Of a stretch of DNA of 64,000 nt, positions 1-11,292 are shown in pieces. Position 1 is the stretch's first letter. Each line of letters begins with the position of its first letter. The notes under the pieces are model-generated. The model was not told the origin of the DNA and ran no database searches. It worked only from the letters and a program-made list of their open reading frames with translations. Made by a program: the position numbers and the translations under genes. The stretch lies in NCBI RefSeq assembly GCF_013299185.1, contig NZ_JAAFKG010000016.1:53289-117288 (forward strand), written 5' to 3'. Source of the stretch: Microcoleus sp. bin48.metabat.b7b8b9.023. GTDB taxonomy: Bacteria > Cyanobacteriota > Cyanobacteriia > Cyanobacteriales > Microcoleaceae.

Positions 1-196
1 GCTTTCGGAAAGAGCAGTCAGCTCGCCCTGGAAAATAAAAAGGCAAGTTCAAGTTCAACCCGCAGTCAAATTCCCAACCTTGGGAAATGTCGCGTCCACT
101 TGACAAGCTCAAACAGATTTCCAGTTAATAAGTAATTACTTGCTGAAACACTTTTGTAAATTGCTGTGTGGCTATCAGAGCCCGGAGGAGAAAATA

Positions 197-508
197 ATGT
201 TACACCTGCTTTATATTTTAGCTTTCACCGTTCTTGCCTTTTTGGCCGTCAGTAACTTAATCCGCAGTCTAGTCACCGTAGGTATGGAGTCCCAGCGCCC
301 CCAACAATTCAGGGCAAATAATCGCTACGCATCCTATCCTCGCTCTCAAGCCGTACCCCATCCAGAACTGTTAGACGAATACGGAAATATTGTCAACGAA
401 CCCCTATTAGTTATGCGTTCGCTGACTGTCCAAGACGCGCGCGAACAATTAGATGCTCTTTACAAATCATCTCCCGGCGGCAGTGACGAAGGCGGCGAAC
501 TAGCCTGA
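197..508 (+). CDS. Small cyanobacterial membrane protein, DUF2973-like
   Basis: A 103-residue protein. The start at 197 is chosen because a strong Shine-Dalgarno (GGAGGAG, about 184-190) precedes it and the product then begins directly with a hydrophobic helix (MLHLLYILAFTVLAFLAVSN). A TTG further upstream at 140 would add 19 unlikely residues. The single N-terminal membrane segment (about residues 1-22) is followed by a polar tail with a YASYPRSQ stretch and an acidic Gly-rich end. It resembles the small cyanobacterial DUF2973 family; this is recognition from memory and the function is unknown. It lies upstream of a sensor kinase on the same strand with a 181-bp gap, so they need not be cotranscribed. 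Bases 1-139 hold no start-to-stop gene; they may contain the end of an upstream gene. Confidence 0.55.
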   Translation: MLHLLYILAFTVLAFLAVSNLIRSLVTVGMESQRPQQFRANNRYASYPRSQAVPHPELLDEYGNIVNEPLLVMRSLTVQDAREQLDALYKSSPGGSDEGGELA

Positions 509-689
509 TTCGATCGCGTTCGCAGCATTTATACTTACGGGCGATCGCCCTAAAAAAATAATTGGCCGTTAGTTTCTCGCTAACGGCCAATTTGTAGTTA
601 GTTTTGAGAGATACTTAAAAGGGATCGATCTCAACTGACTGTCGATCGCTCCTGTTTTGTCATCGGCAAAAATGCACGTTTAAGGCTAG

Positions 690-2684
690 ATGCTCGTCCC
701 AATTTCGCTACTAGCAGAACTTCTGCAAGCTTTGCCCCAACTGCGGGCACAAATTTATTTCAAATCTTCCATGACAGCGCTGTCTCACGCGATGGAAGAC
801 TTGGTTTTGGCGGGTTCCGACGACGAACCCCTAGTTATTGCCAGCTTTCAGCGAGAGCGCTTCTACCGCCAAGAAGCTCACCGCTATCGACGCATTGCCG
901 ATCGATCTTCTCAGGTATATGTGCTGTCATCACCGGAAACAGAGTTTAAAAATTCCTCGGAACATCACGAAACTGTGGCGTTTGCACCGGAGGACACATT
1001 AAGTCAAGAGTGGCACTTAGTGGTAGTTGGGCAACATTACTCAACTTGCCTGATTTGTCAAGAAAAAATTGTGCCGATCGACAACCAGGACGAGCGCAGC
1101 CCGCTGTTGATGGATCAAGCTCGTCGATTTGAAGGAATTTGGACATTCGACAGAGAGGTAAGCTGCAAAGCTGCCGAATTGTTGCTCGATAAAATTGTCA
1201 AATATCGCCCGGAATTGGCCGAAAAGATCGATCGAGCGCGCACAACTTACAATCTGGGCAAAAAACCCAAAAAAACGCGGAAATCCGCCGCAGACAAAAC
1301 CACAAAACCAGCGAAAAGAGCGCCAAAAGACTCAAGAATTCCCAATCCCAAATTGAGCGACGCTTTTGCCGAACGCTTAGTCACCTACTTGCAAGCAGGG
1401 CAGCACAAACTGCTGAAAGCATACAGCGCGATCGCCGCCCAAGAACGCAAAGAACGCCTGGTAAACTTAATTACCACCGCCATGCGGCAGTCTCTCAACC
1501 CGCAAGAAATTGTCGAAGTCGCAGTACAAGAATTGGGAACCGCCCTATCAGCAAGCCGCTGTTTGATTTATCGCTGCAAGGCGACAGATATTGCCGTCAA
1601 AATCGATCGGGAATTTTTGCGTGCCGGCGCTACTTCTGTCCTAAACCAGACTTGGCAGTTGCAGGAAAATCCCATATTTCGGGACGCGGTAGGGCGGCAA
1701 GAGCGAGTTTACATCCAAGAGACAGCACAACACCCGCTGATTGTCAATACAAAATCCCTGGGCGAAATTGTCAAAAATTGGCAGATTGTCTCTTGGTTAA
1801 TGGTGCCGGTGCTTTATCAGGGGCGGGTGTTGGGCATGGTGGAAATGCACCAATGCCGATCGACTTCGCCTTGGGAAGAAGACGAAATTGCTCTCGTAGA
1901 GGCGATCGCCACCCAACTCGGAGCAGCCTTAATTCAAGCCGAAACCTACGCTCACTTAGAAGAACTCAACCAACAATTAGAAGCATTAGACCGCACTCGC
2001 AGCAATCTAATTGCCATCACAGGCCACGAACTCCGCACCCCACTTTCTACCATTCAAGTGTGTCTAGAAAGTTTAAACTCCGAGCCAGATATGCCCCAAG
2101 AATTGCGGCAAATCATGTTAGAAACAGCCCTCGGAGATGCCGATCGAATGCGGAAACTCGTCCAGGATTTCTTAACACTTTCTCACTTAGAAAGCGGGCG
2201 AGTTAAATGGAATGTAGAATCGCTGACGCTGCAAGAATGCGTTGACTTGGCCCTCAGCAGCGTGCGATCGCGCGGCGGAGTCGATCGACAGTTACCACAA
2301 ATTATCGCCGAAGTGTCCGCAGAATTGCCATTAGTGCAAGCAGACGGCGAATGGTTAGTGGAGGTACTGTCCAAACTCCTAGACAACGCCTGCAAATTCA
2401 CCACACCCCAGGGAAGCGTCACAGTGCGCGCTGTCTTCAACGGTTCTCGCATGGTGGAAGTGCTCGTAGCCGATACAGGGCGGGGAATAGAGGCGAATAG
2501 TTTGAAAGTAGTGTTCGATCGATTTTATCAAGAAGAAGGAGCATTGCGGCGCAGCGCCGGCGGCACCGGTTTGGGATTAGCAATCTGCAAGCAAATTGTT
2601 GCCGGCTGGGGCGGTAAAATTTGGGTAGATTCCCCAGGAAAAGACCGAGGAAGCGAATTTCATTTTACTATTCCAATTGTTTAG
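690..2684 (+). CDS. DICT-GAF sensor histidine kinase
   Basis: A soluble 664-residue hybrid sensor. Residues about 5-125 match the DICT sensory domain (found with diguanylate cyclases and two-component proteins). A Lys/Pro-rich linker (about 185-225) leads to a GAF domain (about 255-415). Then comes a HisKA dimerisation domain with the phospho-acceptor in GHELRTPLS (His446), and a HATPase with N box (LDNACKF, about 563), G1 (DTGRGIE, about 592) and G2 (GTGLGLAI, about 628). No transmembrane helix is visible, so it should sense a cytoplasmic signal. No response regulator gene is adjacent, making it an orphan kinase. In cyanobacteria DICT/GAF kinases are often linked to light or redox signalling, but the ligand cannot be read here; a Cys-containing chromophore motif in the GAF domain is not obvious. 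Confidence 0.88.
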   Translation: MLVPISLLAELLQALPQLRAQIYFKSSMTALSHAMEDLVLAGSDDEPLVIASFQRERFYRQEAHRYRRIADRSSQVYVLSSPETEFKNSSEHHETVAFAPEDTLSQEWHLVVVGQHYSTCLICQEKIVPIDNQDERSPLLMDQARRFEGIWTFDREVSCKAAELLLDKIVKYRPELAEKIDRARTTYNLGKKPKKTRKSAADKTTKPAKRAPKDSRIPNPKLSDAFAERLVTYLQAGQHKLLKAYSAIAAQERKERLVNLITTAMRQSLNPQEIVEVAVQELGTALSASRCLIYRCKATDIAVKIDREFLRAGATSVLNQTWQLQENPIFRDAVGRQERVYIQETAQHPLIVNTKSLGEIVKNWQIVSWLMVPVLYQGRVLGMVEMHQCRSTSPWEEDEIALVEAIATQLGAALIQAETYAHLEELNQQLEALDRTRSNLIAITGHELRTPLSTIQVCLESLNSEPDMPQELRQIMLETALGDADRMRKLVQDFLTLSHLESGRVKWNVESLTLQECVDLALSSVRSRGGVDRQLPQIIAEVSAELPLVQADGEWLVEVLSKLLDNACKFTTPQGSVTVRAVFNGSRMVEVLVADTGRGIEANSLKVVFDRFYQEEGALRRSAGGTGLGLAICKQIVAGWGGKIWVDSPGKDRGSEFHFTIPIV

Positions 2685-2693
2685 AAGACCGGG

Positions 2694-2778
2694 CGGTTTA
2701 AACCCTACATCCGCTCTTCAACCTGCGGAGGCAGGTTTCGTTTGTGTAGACGCGGTTTCAACCGCCGTCCGATCTAAT
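2694..2778. repeat. Palindromic repeat (CTGCGGAGGCAGG family)
   Basis: Imperfect foldback downstream of the sensor kinase: a GGGCGGTTTAAACC-like left arm, an inner hairpin ACCTGCGGAGGCAGGT, and a right arm GACGCGGTTTCAACCGCC. The same design (GTATAGACGCGATTTCAATC with an inner CCGCGGAGGCGG) recurs at 13757-13897, so this is a dispersed family. It could also serve as a bidirectional transcription end between convergent genes. Confidence 0.6.
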
Positions 2779-2790
2779 GACTAATGACCA

Positions 2791-2877
2791 ATGCCCCATG
2801 CCCCATGCCCCATGCCCCATGCCCCATGCCCCATGCCCCATGCCCCATGCCCCATGCCCCATGCCCCATGCCCCATG
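2791..2877. repeat. Heptanucleotide tandem repeat (CCCCATG)n
   Basis: About twelve uninterrupted copies of the 7-bp unit CCCCATG, lying between two convergent genes. This is the classic short tandemly repeated repetitive (STRR) type of filamentous cyanobacteria. A spurious Met-Pro-His-Ala-Pro-Cys reading frame runs through it and is not considered coding. Confidence 0.9.
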
Positions 2878-2883
2878 ACTCCC

Positions 2884-5800
2884 CTAAATCGGAAGACTAA
2901 TCACAAACTCTGTTCCACCTCCTACCGAAGACAAACATTCCAAAGTTCCCCCATGTATTTCAGTCACTATCTGATGGCAAATAGACAGTCCCAATCCCGT
3001 ACCTTTACCTTCTGCTTTAGTTGTAAAAAATGGCGCAAACATTTTTTCTCTGACAGATTCCGGCATTCCCATTCCATTGTCAGCAATCTGAATCACAATT
3101 GTATCGATGATTTCCAGTTTTTGCTGGCAAACACCCACCGTAGAAATCATAATTATATTGGGATTTTGTTCAATTTCTGCGTAGGTTTTGCCCGCGTTGG
3201 ATTCTTCCACAGCATCGATCGCATTAGCAATCAAATTCATAAATACTTGATTTATTTGCCCGGGATGGCATTTTAATGTTGGCAACTCACCGTAATGTTT
3301 AATGATTTTAATTGCCGGTCTGTTGTGCTTAGCCTTGAGGCGGTGAGATAAAATCATTAAAGTAGTTTCAATGCCTTCGTGGATGTCAACTGCTCTTTTT
3401 TCCTGACTGTCGCTACGGGAATAGTTCCGCAGAGATTGCATAATGTCGCGGATGCGATCGATTCCCATCTTCATGGACGCCGTAGTTTTGGGCAAGTCGG
3501 CTAATAGATATTGTAAATCGATCGATGCAATTTCCTGTTCAATTTCTGCTCCCGGTTCGGGAAAGTTTTCTTGATAAATATTCACCAAGTTAATTAAATC
3601 ACCAATATATTGTTGAACGTGGTGCAAGTTCCCAGAAATAAAGCCAATAGGATTGTTAACTTCGTGGGCTACTCCAGCTACCAGTTGTCCGAGTTGCGAG
3701 ATTTTTTCAGTTTGAACTAATTGTGCTTGAGTTTGTTGCAGTTCGATCAATATGGCTTCTAAATTTTTAGCTTTCTCTCTCAGTTGAGCTTCTGATGTTT
3801 GTAAAGCTTGTTCCGCTACTTTGCGCTGGCTGATATCGCGAATGATTGACAAAGCGTGGGGTTTCCCTCTGTATTCAAAAAACTTTGCTCTTACCTCAAT
3901 ATCGAATTCTGTACCGTCTTTTCGCAGCACGACAGCTTCACAATAAAATTCTTGGTGCAAGCTAACGGTTGTCATAAACTCATCGAATAAATGTAGGCAC
4001 TTTGGGTGCAGGAGATCTAAAGGACTTAAGCTCAAGAATTCCTCCATAGAATAACCGTACATTTCGCACATTACCGGGTTTGCTGCCGCAAATTTTCTAG
4101 TCTCCAAATCTATTAAGATAAGTCCGTCTGCTACACTTTCAAAAATACTGCGGTACTCCTCTTCTTTTTGAGCGAGTTCGGCTTGAGATTGTTGCAAGTT
4201 TTGTAGGGATTCAGTTAACTGGCGGGATTTATCTTGTTCGCTAGCGTAGGAACGCGCATTTGCAATAGCAATTGCTGCTTGTGCGGTCAACATTTCCAAA
4301 AGTGTCAAACCTTCGTCAGTGAAGGCTCCAGCGACCAAGTTATTTTCTAGATAAACTATACCGATTGACTTTCCTTGATAGACAATTGGCGCGCACAAAA
4401 CTGACTTCGGTTGCTGATGCTGAATGTATGTATCGAATTGGTAAAGTGTTTCTTTAGTTGCATCGATTAGTACCAGAGGTTCCTGAGTTCTTGCTACATA
4501 ATTGACGATAGAAAGAGGGACTTTGTAGTTATTTTTGACTGGGTGCAATTCTTCAAATATTGCATAATTCTGCGGGTCGCTATCCGACACTTCAACGAAC
4601 AAGTATCCGTCTCGTTCCAAAAGAATACACCCGGTTTGAGCGCCTGCATTTTCTAAAATAATATGCAGCAGTTTTTTTAACAATTTTTCTAAGACGATTT
4701 CGCTAGAAATAGCCTGAGAAGCTTTGATTACTGTTTTCAAATCAAAAATATTGGCATCAGTGGCGGTAGTCGCAGTTGTATTTATAGCGATCCGATCGTC
4801 GCTGATTTTGTTAAACCAATCTGGATGAGATTGTTCTAGTTGATGAACTTTGGCGGTTGCACCCCACTCGACATAGCAAAAACGGGCATCATTGAGATAA
4901 ATTTTGGCGAGATTGGCACGATTTTGTGTTATGTAAAATCTGGCAGCTAATTCATTGGCTAGGGCAGCATTTTGGACGAAGCCATTTTTGAGGGCGGAGG
5001 CGATCGCCCAATCATAATGTTGTGCTGCTGTATGGCTGTCTCCTGACAACCTCGCGATTTCTGCCTGAATTAATGAATATTTGTGCAGATAATTTGCAGG
5101 ACAGTGTTCTGCCAAATCTCGAAAATTCTCCAGACTAATATTGAGCTGTTTTCGGTATAGTTTGTAGTCTGTATTATTGGCGTTTGTGCAACCAGCAGCT
5201 AGGGCGATCGCGTGATGGAACCGAAAAACCGGGTTGACAAAATGACCGGCACCGCCTTTCAAAAATTCCGCGCCGAAGAGAGCATATTCTAAGGCGCGAT
5301 CGATTTCGCCAAACCAATTAGCATGGGTGAGCTTGTAAAGATAGATGACAAAAGTAGTGGTAAGATCGGCTGAGGATTTGGCAAATTCTAAAAGCTGGTG
5401 TTCGTCGATGAAGGTTTCCGGCTCTGGGTAGGTTTCTGGTGAGCTAGTCAGTTGGGCGATCGCATTTTTGGTCAGCAAGTGATAAGCTAGCATATTGCGA
5501 TCGACCTTTGAGAGCGCTGGAATAAATTGATCGGCAATTTCTGTAGCTTTGATCAAAGACTCGTTGCCAAAAAAGCAGACCCATAGATAATTAATCGAAG
5601 CATATCCCGACCATTGATAACTACCTGTTTCTAAACCGCTCTTGAAAGCTTTTAGCATAAAAGGCTTGCACTCATCGATATATTTCATATAATGTAAAGT
5701 TAAAGCCCCCCACATATGAAAAATACAAGTACCTAACTCTTTATTGTCACAGCGTTCGTAGAGATTGAGCGAGAGTTCTCCGGCGGCGCAGCCCGCCTTG

Positions 5801-8766
5801 ATTTCGCGATATTTGTTGACCAAAGTAAAGGCGTACAAAGTATAACCAAAGGCGGAAAATGGTGAATTTCCGTACATAATGCTCGTTTGTACAAACTTCA
5901 TCGCGCAGAGATATTGAGCGTTGGGACTGGTAAAATAGGCGATCGGGAAAAGTTCTTTTAAAATTCGATGAGCGGCCAGTTTTAGCGGATCGGTAAGTTC
6001 TGGTAAATCTGCTAATATATCGATCGATCGCCCGATCATCCTCTTCGTCTCTGCTAATTCTCGGGCTAGAAATTCATCATCCGGGTAAGGTTCAATCTCA
6101 ACCCCCAAACAATTTAACGTTTCAATCCCTAACTGATAAGCGGCAGATAAGTCATTCTTCATCCGCAGACAAGTTATTTGCAATTCTGCGATCGCACACT
6201 GTTCCAACAAAGTATGAGTTTTGGTCAGAATCTGGTCAAAAACTGCTAGAGCTGCATCATTGTTGCTATTTAAATATTCTGCTTCACCCAGCTCTAAATT
6301 TAGCGCGAAACTCAAGCTATAATTATCTTGCCAACTTGAGACAGGCAAACAGTCGCACCCAGCTTGGAAAAAAGTAAGCGCATCTTCAAAAGCCGAAGCA
6401 GCTTTAGCAGTTTTACCTGCTTGTAAATTTAATTGTGCTAATTCAGAAAGTTCTTCAGGATTAGCAATGAATTCGCGAGCAAAGTTCAAATGATTGACAA
6501 TATCAAAAATCTGTTCTTGACGTTCAGCTTCATTGCTCCCCTCCAACAACAAACGTCCCAGCTTCCAGTGAACGGATTGTTTTTGCGACTCAGGAATCAT
6601 CACATAAGCGGCTTGTTGAACCCGATCGTGCAAAAACTTGTAGCGCACTTTGCCAATTATTGGAGCCAACTTTTCTAATTCCCATTGCTCAAATACTTGT
6701 GGTACTAGATAGGCGTCATCTACAGGCAAAATCAACCCTACTTCTAGCGCTTCCCACAAATATTGTGCTGTTTTAGTCAAAGATTGTTCGCTCACCACAG
6801 ATAATATATCCAGACTAAATTCGTTGTTTATACAAGCAGCTAATTGTAAAATAGCCTGACTTTGTTCAGACAAATGTCGAATTTTATGAATCATTAAGTC
6901 AACCACATTTTCCGAAATATTATGCTGTTTAATTTCTTGGGTATCCCATTCCCATTCGGCAATTTCTATATTAAACATCAAAAATTTTTCTTGAGACAAT
7001 GACTTCAATAACTGCTTTAAAAAGAAAGGATTACCGTGAGTTTTTTCGAGCAGCAATTGTGCCAAGGATGCGACCTTTCTAGGAGAACAGTTTAAGCTGT
7101 CAGAAACCAATCGATTTACTTCATAAATTGCTAAGGGTTCCAGGTGAATATGGGCGATCGCAATTCCTGTGGCCCTCATTGCCTCATTTGCCAACATAAA
7201 GGGATGGCTCGGACTTACTTCGCTATTTCGATAAGCAAGAATAAGCAGGAAGTAAGGATTTTCTTCGGTGCAGTTGTGTTGATACAAATTAACGCTTCCA
7301 GCATCCATCCACTGACAGTCATCGAGAAACATTACCAAGGGATGTTCGGCTGTTGCAATTGCTTGGATAAACTTCTTCATCACTCCGTTGAAGCGGTTTT
7401 GAGATTCAATAGCACCGAGTTCGGGTACGGGAGGTTGTTCGCCCAAAATCAATTGTAACTCCGGGATAGCATCGATCGCAATTCGAGCATTTTTCTGCAA
7501 AGCGTTGAGTAGTCTTTGTCGCCATGCTACTAGCTGAGTTGGGCTTTCCATCAAAATTTGCTGCACGAAGTTACCCATAGCTTGAGTGAAACAAGCGTAG
7601 GGAACATTCCGCTTAAACTGGTCGAATTTACCGGAAATGAAATAGCCGCGCTGCTGCGTTATATCACGGACAATCTCATGAACTAATGCAGATTTACCGA
7701 TGCCGGAATAGCCACTGACTAGGACAATTTCACCGCTGCCTTTGCAGACACGATCGAAGACTTCTAATAATTGCGCTATTTCTGTGTTTCGTCCGTAGAG
7801 TTTCTGAGGAATTGACAACTGACTCAGGGCATCTAGTTGTCCGGGAATAAAGTTACAAATTGTCCCTGAATTCTTTATTTGATTTTGGCAGCGTTCTAAA
7901 TCTGCCAATAATCCTGTGGCAGTTTGATATCTAAGTTCGGCATTTTTTGCCATGAGTTTTGCCACAATTTGGGTCAACACTATGGGAATTTCTGGGTTGA
8001 GTTGTTGCAGGGGAACTGGTGGTTTGGCTATGTGACAGTGTACCATTTCTAACGGGTCACTGCTGGTAAATGGTAATTGTCCTGTCAGCAATTCGTAAAA
8101 GGTGACGCCGAGAGAGTAGAAATCGCTGCGGTAGTCGATGGAACGGTTCATGCGCCCGGTTTGTTCGGGGGACATATATGCCAGGGTTCCTTCTAGGCGA
8201 TCGGAATTTTTTGAGTGTGTTTGTTCTTTTCTCAACCGCGAAGCGATGCTAAAATCAGTAAGTTTTACTTGCTTTGTTTGGGGATTTATGATAATATTAT
8301 CCGGTTTAATGTCTTTATGTATGATTTGATTTTGATGCAGCAATACTAAAGCTTTTGCCAAGGATACGGCTATATTTAAAAAATCGGCAATCGATAATTG
8401 GTAATGCGTGGCATTCGCCTCTAGATTGTCGGTTTCGGACTCGGCTAATTCTGGTTGATGTTCTAAGTTTTCGATCCAATATTTCAGGGATACCCCTCCG
8501 ATATCTTCTAATACTAACACTAAGCAAAAAGGATGGATTTCGAGTCGATAGACTTTGATGACATACTCTGAGTCGATATGTTTTGTGATTTGATATTCGT
8601 GTTTTAAACTGGCGCTCTGTTCTAGGGTCGGGCAGTCGGTGTTTAAGACTTTGAGAATGACTAATTGTTTTTCTGCTGTCGATATGGCTCGATAAATAAC
8701 TGTGTTAGTTCCTTGGTGAATCAGCTCTTGTAAGTTGTAACCAGAAATTCCTGAAGCTGGCAGCAT
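2884..8766 (-). CDS. Giant Ser/Thr kinase - AAA ATPase - GAF - PAS - histidine kinase
   Basis: A 1960-residue signalling protein of the trifunctional type common in filamentous cyanobacteria. Order: eukaryotic-type Ser/Thr kinase (about 10-270; catalytic loop HKDIKPDN near 150, activation segment DFS in place of DFG), a conserved AAA/STAND-type ATPase with P-loop [10 protein letters not shown] (near 346), a long alpha-helical TPR-like region (about 650-1200), GAF (about 1290-1440), coiled coil and PAS (about 1500-1615), HisKA with GVAHEVNNP (His near 1695), and a HATPase with [10 protein letters not shown] near the end. The [16 protein letters not shown] H-box is typical of this subfamily. 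The DFG Gly is replaced by Ser, so kinase activity should be tested. Transcribed toward the DICT kinase, with the heptamer repeat between them. No dedicated response regulator is adjacent. Confidence 0.93.
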   Translation of the reverse strand: MLPASGISGYNLQELIHQGTNTVIYRAISTAEKQLVILKVLNTDCPTLEQSASLKHEYQITKHIDSEYVIKVYRLEIHPFCLVLVLEDIGGVSLKYWIENLEHQPELAESETDNLEANATHYQLSIADFLNIAVSLAKALVLLHQNQIIHKDIKPDNIIINPQTKQVKLTDFSIASRLRKEQTHSKNSDRLEGTLAYMSPEQTGRMNRSIDYRSDFYSLGVTFYELLTGQLPFTSSDPLEMVHCHIAKPPVPLQQLNPEIPIVLTQIVAKLMAKNAELRYQTATGLLADLERCQNQIKNSGTICNFIPGQLDALSQLSIPQKLYGRNTEIAQLLEVFDRVCKGSGEIVLVSGYSGIGKSALVHEIVRDITQQRGYFISGKFDQFKRNVPYACFTQAMGNFVQQILMESPTQLVAWRQRLLNALQKNARIAIDAIPELQLILGEQPPVPELGAIESQNRFNGVMKKFIQAIATAEHPLVMFLDDCQWMDAGSVNLYQHNCTEENPYFLLILAYRNSEVSPSHPFMLANEAMRATGIAIAHIHLEPLAIYEVNRLVSDSLNCSPRKVASLAQLLLEKTHGNPFFLKQLLKSLSQEKFLMFNIEIAEWEWDTQEIKQHNISENVVDLMIHKIRHLSEQSQAILQLAACINNEFSLDILSVVSEQSLTKTAQYLWEALEVGLILPVDDAYLVPQVFEQWELEKLAPIIGKVRYKFLHDRVQQAAYVMIPESQKQSVHWKLGRLLLEGSNEAERQEQIFDIVNHLNFAREFIANPEELSELAQLNLQAGKTAKAASAFEDALTFFQAGCDCLPVSSWQDNYSLSFALNLELGEAEYLNSNNDAALAVFDQILTKTHTLLEQCAIAELQITCLRMKNDLSAAYQLGIETLNCLGVEIEPYPDDEFLARELAETKRMIGRSIDILADLPELTDPLKLAAHRILKELFPIAYFTSPNAQYLCAMKFVQTSIMYGNSPFSAFGYTLYAFTLVNKYREIKAGCAAGELSLNLYERCDNKELGTCIFHMWGALTLHYMKYIDECKPFMLKAFKSGLETGSYQWSGYASINYLWVCFFGNESLIKATEIADQFIPALSKVDRNMLAYHLLTKNAIAQLTSSPETYPEPETFIDEHQLLEFAKSSADLTTTFVIYLYKLTHANWFGEIDRALEYALFGAEFLKGGAGHFVNPVFRFHHAIALAAGCTNANNTDYKLYRKQLNISLENFRDLAEHCPANYLHKYSLIQAEIARLSGDSHTAAQHYDWAIASALKNGFVQNAALANELAARFYITQNRANLAKIYLNDARFCYVEWGATAKVHQLEQSHPDWFNKISDDRIAINTTATTATDANIFDLKTVIKASQAISSEIVLEKLLKKLLHIILENAGAQTGCILLERDGYLFVEVSDSDPQNYAIFEELHPVKNNYKVPLSIVNYVARTQEPLVLIDATKETLYQFDTYIQHQQPKSVLCAPIVYQGKSIGIVYLENNLVAGAFTDEGLTLLEMLTAQAAIAIANARSYASEQDKSRQLTESLQNLQQSQAELAQKEEEYRSIFESVADGLILIDLETRKFAAANPVMCEMYGYSMEEFLSLSPLDLLHPKCLHLFDEFMTTVSLHQEFYCEAVVLRKDGTEFDIEVRAKFFEYRGKPHALSIIRDISQRKVAEQALQTSEAQLREKAKNLEAILIELQQTQAQLVQTEKISQLGQLVAGVAHEVNNPIGFISGNLHHVQQYIGDLINLVNIYQENFPEPGAEIEQEIASIDLQYLLADLPKTTASMKMGIDRIRDIMQSLRNYSRSDSQEKRAVDIHEGIETTLMILSHRLKAKHNRPAIKIIKHYGELPTLKCHPGQINQVFMNLIANAIDAVEESNAGKTYAEIEQNPNIIMISTVGVCQQKLEIIDTIVIQIADNGMGMPESVREKMFAPFFTTKAEGKGTGLGLSICHQIVTEIHGGTLECLSSVGGGTEFVISLPI

Positions 8767-9733
8767 AGTACATATTTCCCAGTTGATTTTATAATCAATG
8801 CCTAATTAGAGCATGGCACATACGAAACTCTGATGAATGGCGGGCGATCGCTACTTTACAAACCCGCAGGTTGGATCGATGTATCGAACGATCGCACAAT
8901 TTAAAAATTACTTACGTATTTAGCAGGTATTTGTTTTAAGAGGTCTAGCGACCTAGAAATTGCAACCCTTGATTTTTTTATTGTGGAAGTGTTACAGCCT
9001 TTAAATGAAATCATACAGCATCCCACCATCATTGTAAATGACTTTATTAAATTTTAATAATAAAAGTTAGGGCGTAGATAAATAGCTGGTCGCGGGTCGT
9101 TGGGGAAAGCAATTGCAGGATTGGGAGATTTCTGGACATAACAAAGAATCACAGAAACACTTGGTTTTTACACTTGCACAATCAATATGATTGTAGGTAC
9201 ATATTGTGGACATTACCGAGGACTTTAATATCATTTGATCGTACAGGCTGTGGATATTACTTAGCTATAAACTATTTTTGTAGGCAGTTAGTAATGTAGA
9301 TCAACAAAACTTGCGTAAAAACTCGGTTTTTAAAGAAAATATTGGTTCGCTGGCTGGAATAAAGTTACAAAGTTTTCAAAGCAGAACTCGCCTCCGCTGC
9401 TATACCCCTCTCACCCCGCGAGATAGCTTTTACAGGTGATGCAACCAGGCGGTGTTGGGCCTTAGGATCGAAAGTATCAAAGCAGATTCAGGACGTGCTT
9501 GCGTCTTAAACCCGGCTTTTAGGCAAAATAAAGGGTTGGGCGGCAGAGCACTACCGGGATATTGGGAGCGTTAAGTCGGAAGGGCCACAAGTCTGGAGAG
9601 GGCTTGCAGTCGATCGAATCTGTTGAGACATGGGCGGGCGTCAGTGTTGATTCGTGAAAAGTTGAGGATGCCCATATTTCGCCCGGAAAAACTTTTTTGC
9701 GATCGGAATACTCAAACCTAGAGGAAAATCAAT
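8767..9733. other. Gene-free interval upstream of giant kinase
   Basis: About 970 bp between divergent genes with no convincing coding frame on either strand, no tRNA and no obvious repeat family. It should contain the promoters of the giant kinase (leftward) and of the peptidoglycan-binding gene (rightward). The right half (about 9360-9700) is less AT-rich than the left and may be a long 5' leader or decayed DNA. Confidence 0.6.
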
Positions 9734-10234
9734 ATGTCATTTACAACCAAGATGAAATCTACCCAACAAGCTATTACTAAGCCACAACTGCAATTAGGTT
9801 CTCAAGGTCAAGCGGTATTGGAACTAGAACAAATGTTAACCAAGTTGCGGGTTTACCGGCAGCCTGTAAAAGGAATTTTTAACTCATCAGTTGAATTTGC
9901 GGTGAAACTGTTTCAGTATCGGGTTTTCTTGTCGCCGGACGGCATTGTCGGGCCGCTGACTTGGGAGGCGCTTTATACTGAAGCTCCTGTGAATATGCCG
10001 GTACTTAAATTCGGCAGTTCTGGGGAAGCAGTCACTACTGTTCAAGAAGTTCTGACCATTTCCCAGCACTATCGGGGCTCTATTGACGGTCAATTTGCCA
10101 CTTTGACGGATCGGGCTGTTCGCGCATTTCAAAAAAGCTTTGGGATCGAGGCCGACGGGATTGTCAGCCAAGAAACTTGGACTGCTTTGAGTCAAATTCC
10201 GCGCGGCTATGACCCTAATTGGTTCTTGACTTAG
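9734..10234 (+). CDS. Protein with two peptidoglycan-binding (PG_binding_1) domains
   Basis: A 166-residue protein made almost entirely of two PG_binding_1 repeats. The first (about 22-80) has LGSQGQAVLELEQML and DGIVGPLTWEAL; the second (about 88-158) has FGSSGEAVTTVQEVL and DGIVSQETWTAL. These three-helix domains bind cell wall peptidoglycan and usually accompany a hydrolase, but no catalytic domain is present here. No signal peptide is apparent from the visible start (MSFTTKMKSTQQ), so export would need a non-classical route. The start is supported by the purine-rich GAGGAAAATCAAT just before the ATG. It stands alone before psaD. Confidence 0.85.
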   Translation: MSFTTKMKSTQQAITKPQLQLGSQGQAVLELEQMLTKLRVYRQPVKGIFNSSVEFAVKLFQYRVFLSPDGIVGPLTWEALYTEAPVNMPVLKFGSSGEAVTTVQEVLTISQHYRGSIDGQFATLTDRAVRAFQKSFGIEADGIVSQETWTALSQIPRGYDPNWFLT

Positions 10235-10526
10235 GCTTCGATAAATTGTGCGATGTGTGTGTGGGGAATTGGGGGAATGTGCGATGCTTCGGGTGCGCTA
10301 TCAGCACCCGAAGCATTCCTATTTTTTTGATTGTTTTTTCGGGATTTGTGAAGATAGAATTCTATTTTAGAACTTTGGTTAAAAATCCCAATTATCAATT
10401 ATTAATTACTAATTACCAATTATCAGAAAAGATCGATCGCCAAAAAACTGTTAACTTTCCTTACAATTTCGAGAACAGGGTACAGTGACGATGATAGGAT
10501 GCCGTAAAAATCCTTTGGATATATCT

Positions 10527-10952
10527 ATGGCAGAAGAACTGACTGGACAACCCCCCATCTTCGGCGGCAGCACCGGCGGCTTGCTGACCAAGGCGCTAGT
10601 TGAAGAGAAGTATGCTATCACTTGGACTAGCCCCAAGGAACAAGTGTTTGAAATGCCTTCGGGTGGCGCTGCAATTATGCGTCAAGGCGACAACTTGCTG
10701 TATCTGCCCCGGAAGGAGCAGTGCATCGCTTTGGGCGGCCAGCAACTGCGGGCGAAATTCAAAATCTCGAACTACAAAATTTACCGCGTTTTTCCTGACG
10801 GTTCTACTGAGTACCTGCATCCCAAGGATGGCGTGTTCCCTGAGAAGGTGAACGAAGGTCGTGTTGCTAATGGTAGTGTTCCTCGCAATATTGGCAGCAA
10901 TCCCAATCCGATCAAGGTGAAGTTCACAGGTAAGAAGACCTACGATCCTTAA
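10527..10952 (+). CDS. psaD: Photosystem I reaction centre subunit II (PsaD)
   Basis: PsaD, the stromal (cytoplasmic) extrinsic subunit of photosystem I that provides the docking site for ferredoxin and stabilises PsaC. The protein from [12 protein letters not shown] to [10 protein letters not shown] is 141 residues, the usual cyanobacterial length, and shows the conserved [11 protein letters not shown] and EEKYAITW blocks. The open frame extends upstream to 10485, but the added [14 protein letters not shown] is not part of the family, so the ATG at 10527 is chosen. The gene is monocistronic here, followed by a large foldback repeat (11001-11186). Confidence 0.97.
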   Translation: MAEELTGQPPIFGGSTGGLLTKALVEEKYAITWTSPKEQVFEMPSGGAAIMRQGDNLLYLPRKEQCIALGGQQLRAKFKISNYKIYRVFPDGSTEYLHPKDGVFPEKVNEGRVANGSVPRNIGSNPNPIKVKFTGKKTYDP

Positions 10953-11000
10953 GCGATCGCTCTATTGCTGAGCAAAACATAAGTAATATTGCTTATTTGG

Positions 11001-11190
11001 GACTCAGTTAAGACTGATCCCCCCTAGCCCCCCTTAGGTCGGGGGGGACAAGAGTATTCTCTTTCCTCTCTCTTGTTAAGGAGAGGATAAGAGTATTCTC
11101 TTTCCTCTCTCTTGTTAAGGAGAGGATAAGAGTATTCTCTTTCCTCCCCCGACCTAAGGGGGATTGAGGGGGATCGGGACTCGGTTATAA
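11001..11190. repeat. Foldback repeat with internal 39-bp direct repeats
   Basis: Outer arms (GACTCAGTT...GATCCCCCCTAG and GGGGGATCGGGACTCGG) and inner arms CCCCTTAGGTCGGGGG / CCCCCGACCTAAGGGG face each other. Between them, three starts of a 39-bp unit (AGAGTATTCTCTTTCC...) lie at 11051, 11090 and 11129. Related CCCCCTTAGGTCGGGG sequences occur at 40153-40262, and a shorter relative lies inside the gene at 33546. The rest of the psaD-GNAT interval (10953-11292) holds nothing else recognised. Confidence 0.8.
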
Positions 11191-11292
11191 ACGAGAATAC
11201 AAAGGTTTTTAGGGTTAATTGGGCAGCAATGGGCAGGGCTCAGCTATACTTCCAACTTCCCATCTAATTAAGAATTAATCGTTAAAGTAAAA

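Noticed and set aside
2791..3276. Met-Pro-His-Ala-Pro-Cys repeat protein
   Set aside because: It is the translation of the heptamer repeat running into the antisense of the giant kinase.
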